This document shows, piece by piece, positions 61,516 to 64,000 of a stretch of DNA of 64,000 nt; the stretch's first letter is position 1, and each line of letters begins with the position of its first letter. Where the stretch lies: positions 372,001-436,000 of the forward strand of contig CAVSKI010000011.1 of assembly GCA_963728495.1 (NCBI GenBank), read 5' to 3'. The position numbers and the translations under genes were made by a program. Below the pieces are notes generated by a model, which saw only the letters and a program-made list of their open reading frames with translations, made no database searches and had not been told where the DNA came from. The DNA comes from JACVRW01 sp963728495 (GTDB lineage Bacteria > Actinomycetota > Thermoleophilia > Solirubrobacterales > Thermoleophilaceae).

Positions 61516-62481
61516 ATGAAGAGCTTCTTCTCCAATCTCTGGGCCGACCTCCGCGAGAAGCGCCTATGGCCGGTGGCGGTCCTGCTCCTGGCCGCGCTGG
61601 TCGCTGTACCCGTGGTGCTCAAGAAGTCACCCGAGGACCCGCCGCCGGCCCCGCCGGTCGCGGCGGGCCAGTCCAGCGCCCCCGAGCCCAAGCAGCTCAA
61701 GGGCCTGGCGACGGTGACCCTCGAGGACGCCGGCATCGGTGACGGCTCCTCGCTCGACACCTTCGTTCCGGCGAACCCCTTCCGGCCGCCCGAGAGGGTC
61801 GTGGAGGAGGCCGAGGAGGAGTCCGGCGAGAGCGTGTCCGGTGAGGACGAGGTGATCCTCAGCGACGAGGTGATCGAGGGGGGCTCCGGGGGCGGCGATA
61901 CCGGCTCCGGCGGCGACACGGGCGAAGACTTTGAGGGCGACACGGGCGGCGACACGGGTGACGGTGACGGTGACGGTGACGGCACCACGACCGAGACCAC
62001 CGAGTACGCCTACGTGCTCGACGTGACCTTCTCCAACAACGGGCGCACGCGCAAGATCAAGGGGATGGAGCGCCTCGACATGCTGCCGAGCGCCGCCTCG
62101 CCCCTGCTGCTGTTCCTGGGCGTGTCCTCCAACGCCGGCAACGCCGTCTTCCTGGTCGACTCGACCCTGGATACGGCCGGAGAAGGCAGGTGCGAGCCCA
62201 GTCAGGCCGAGTGCGCCTTCCTTCACCTCGGTGCCGGCTCGGAGCACATGTTCACCAACCAGGACGGGGATTCGTACCGGCTGAGGGTCGATCAGATCCG
62301 CAAGGTGAGGGTGGACAACGACGCCTCCTCGTCGGCGTCCTCGAACACACCGAAGAGGGCCGGCGCGGCCCTGGCCGGCTCCAGGGCGAAGCGGCGCTTC
62401 ACGTCGCCGCTCATCTCCGACCTCGTGAGCGTGTCCAGCACCGGGGCCGATAACTCAACGGGCCACGGGGACCGTCGATAG
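61516..62481 (+). CDS. Pilus-locus membrane protein in the PilP position, with acidic repeat linker
   Basis: 321 residues. A short cytoplasmic start, one helix (about 18-36), then an extended linker rich in Asp, Glu and Gly whose DNA contains the tandem GGTGAC repeat (61962-61980, giving GDGDGDGDG). A C-terminal globular region holds the pair of cysteines CEPSQAEC. PilP in Gram-negatives is a lipoprotein at this locus position; here there is a helix, not a lipobox, so it is only positionally comparable. It lies 7 bp after pilO and probably belongs to the same transcript. Confidence 0.7.
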   Translation: MKSFFSNLWADLREKRLWPVAVLLLAALVAVPVVLKKSPEDPPPAPPVAAGQSSAPEPKQLKGLATVTLEDAGIGDGSSLDTFVPANPFRPPERVVEEAEEESGESVSGEDEVILSDEVIEGGSGGGDTGSGGDTGEDFEGDTGGDTGDGDGDGDGTTTETTEYAYVLDVTFSNNGRTRKIKGMERLDMLPSAASPLLLFLGVSSNAGNAVFLVDSTLDTAGEGRCEPSQAECAFLHLGAGSEHMFTNQDGDSYRLRVDQIRKVRVDNDASSSASSNTPKRAGAALAGSRAKRRFTSPLISDLVSVSSTGADNSTGHGDRR

Positions 62482-62489
62482 GTCTAGGC

Positions 62490-63860
62490 ATGCGCCGCCT
62501 CGTCGCCATCCCGCTGCTTGCTCTGTGCGCCATGGCGATGCTCGCGGCGGCCCCGACTGCATTCGCGGCTAAGGGCAAGAAGGCCACGCGCACGCCGGCC
62601 ATCACGCGCGTCGCCCCGATGCGCATCAGCGTCGGCGGCACGCTCACCATCACGGGCAGGAACTTCAAGAGCAAGCGCACGGCCAACACGATCATCTTCC
62701 GGGCGCCCAACGGCCGCTCGGCGTTCGCCAAGCCGCGCCGCGCCAGCGCGACCAGGCTGGTGGTGAGGGTGCCGGGCTCCGTGCGCCGCCTGCTCGCCGG
62801 CAACGCCGCGAACCCAAAGCCGACTCGTTTCAAGCTGCGTGTTCTGGCGGGCAAGTTCAGCAAGTTCACCTCGCGCCGGCTTTCTCCCGTGGTCACGAGC
62901 GGCGGCGGTCCCGGCGGACCGGGCGGGTCGGTCCCCTCCTGCAACTCGAGCGGCGACCACGACGGCGACCTGCTGTCCAACAGCTTCGAGCTGGCCATCA
63001 AGACCGATCCCTGCCTGCGCGACACCGACCTTGACGGCGTGGAGGACGGGTACGAGTTCCAGTCCGCCCTGGACCTCAACCACTACCCGCGTGTGCTGCC
63101 GCTGCCCTATCCGGGCCGCAGGCCCTACCCCAACGCGCTGGACTCGAGCGATGGCACCACCGACTACGACGACGACGGTCTCTGGCTCTCCGAGGAGTAC
63201 AAGCTCTGGGTCAAGTACTCGGCCGACGGCGTGCTGCGCGGCGGGCGCCCGCAGACGCTCAGCGCGCTGATCTACAGCGACGGGCTTCAGAAGTCGATCG
63301 ATCCGCCGCCGCCCGCGGCCGCCGTGGGCACACTGGCGCGCTGGGCGCTCGACATCGACAACGACGGCACGCTGTGGGACGACGAGCGCGATGCCGACGC
63401 CGACGGCCTGGGCAACTGGGATGAGCAGCATGGTCGCTTCACCGAGGAGTGGTGGCCGTTGACTTTCGACGGCAACGGACTGCCCAAGGAGTCGAAGTAC
63501 CCCGACCTCGACTTCCTCGACAACGAAGACCTCCCCAACCACGATGCGCTGGCCGACTCCGACATGGACGGCGACGGCGTGCTCGACGGCGCCGACGACC
63601 ACGACCACGACGGCCTGTCCAACTCCTTCGAGGTTCACCGGCCCGGCGACTACCTGGCCGACGCCTTTGGGCCTCCCGCCCCGGGGCCGAACATCTGGGC
63701 CTACGTCAACCCGTTCAACCCGTGCAAGCCGGTGCGCTCGGAGCGCTGCCACCGCAGCGTCCCCTTCGGCTACTACGACTCCGACCAGGCTCCGCCGGTG
63801 GGCAACACCCCGCCCGCCGGCTACCCGGCGGCCGGCGTTCCCGCCACCCCGAACAACTAG
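62490..63860 (+). CDS. Secreted protein with IPT/TIG-like domain and thrombospondin-3-type calcium repeats
   Basis: 456 residues. Signal peptide with a cleavage site near TAFA|AKG. Residues about 35-120 resemble an IPT/TIG immunoglobulin-like domain (APMRISVGGTLTITGRNF). From about 150 come many DxDxDG-type loops (DHDGDLLSNSFE, DTDLDGVEDGYE, DADADGLGNWDE, DSDMDGDGVLDGADDHDHDG), which bind calcium in thrombospondin type 3 and related repeats. It follows the PilP-position gene by 8 bp, so it may be a pilus-associated adhesin or surface protein. Confidence 0.75.
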   Translation: MRRLVAIPLLALCAMAMLAAAPTAFAAKGKKATRTPAITRVAPMRISVGGTLTITGRNFKSKRTANTIIFRAPNGRSAFAKPRRASATRLVVRVPGSVRRLLAGNAANPKPTRFKLRVLAGKFSKFTSRRLSPVVTSGGGPGGPGGSVPSCNSSGDHDGDLLSNSFELAIKTDPCLRDTDLDGVEDGYEFQSALDLNHYPRVLPLPYPGRRPYPNALDSSDGTTDYDDDGLWLSEEYKLWVKYSADGVLRGGRPQTLSALIYSDGLQKSIDPPPPAAAVGTLARWALDIDNDGTLWDDERDADADGLGNWDEQHGRFTEEWWPLTFDGNGLPKESKYPDLDFLDNEDLPNHDALADSDMDGDGVLDGADDHDHDGLSNSFEVHRPGDYLADAFGPPAPGPNIWAYVNPFNPCKPVRSERCHRSVPFGYYDSDQAPPVGNTPPAGYPAAGVPATPNN

Positions 63861-64000
63861 CCCGCTCTGACGGCGGTCCCGAACACCGGCTCGTGACGAG
63901 CCGCGGCGTCGCTAACGACGGCAAGCAGGGTCGGTGGACCGTCTAGCGGTGGTTCGATCACTGTCTGTAACCGCGTTGAGGCAACGTGACAAAGCCCACG

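Overview
This is about 64 kb of GC-rich bacterial chromosome with densely packed genes. Many adjacent genes share a 4-bp start/stop overlap (GTGA, ATGA, TTGA). It looks like an actinobacterium, most likely of the class Thermoleophilia (Solirubrobacterales-type). The reasons are the GC content, the ruvX-mltG-aroE run behind alaS, an F420-type nitroreductase, a complete type IV pilus set (pilB, pilT, pilC, pilin, pilD, pilM, pilN, pilO) with no outer-membrane secretin as expected of a monoderm, and SigB/SigF-type sigma control. The taxonomic call is inference. No rRNA, tRNA, CRISPR array, transposase or phage gene was seen.

Layout. 1-9028: a cut multicopper oxidase and an amine-catabolism block. 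The leftward genes are copper amine oxidase, M20 deacylase, C45 acyltransferase/hydrolase and gamma-aminobutyraldehyde-type dehydrogenase. The rightward genes are an ATP-grasp ligase and an agmatinase-family ureohydrolase. 9078-13486: a small membrane protein, a glyoxalase II-like hydrolase, hisS, aspS and two tiny membrane proteins. 13465-21226: a sugar or polyol oxidation locus. A LacI-family regulator lies between two leftward operons, and near-identical operator sequences sit at the promoters of all three units. 21589-25504: a cation/proton antiporter, then a rightward operon of an IscU-MnmA fusion, an RsbW-like protein and a SigB/F-type sigma factor. 25613-31523: a five-gene dipeptide/oligopeptide-type ABC importer. 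31524-31913: a non-coding stretch with two 84-bp tandem repeats, each ending in the same five-codon micro-ORF, ahead of an MFS exporter. 33150-34526: an HD-GYP protein.

34729-45210 is a housekeeping and envelope run (alaS, ruvX, mltG, aroE, a thioredoxin-fold lipoprotein-like gene) leading into pilB, pilT and pilC. 45218-57319 is an accessory stretch: GNAT, F420-type nitroreductase, GYD protein, a TIR-membrane-WD40 protein coupled to a HIRAN protein, an AlkP-superfamily hydrolase, a sugar acetyltransferase, small exported proteins, a PepSY/polytopic membrane protein and a fused spermidine synthase. 57434-63860 is the second pilus block. A cyclic-di-GMP-I (GEMM) riboswitch precedes the major pilin, followed by pilD, pilM, pilN, pilO, a PilP-position protein and a secreted calcium-binding-repeat protein.

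Themes. c-di-GMP probably links several parts: an HD-GYP phosphodiesterase, the MshEN-type N-terminus of PilB and the riboswitch on the pilin. The best candidates for something undescribed are the tandem 84-bp RNA-like repeats with identical micro-ORFs before the MFS gene, and the TIR-TM-WD40 plus HIRAN pair. All product calls rest on reading motifs by eye; no database search was run.
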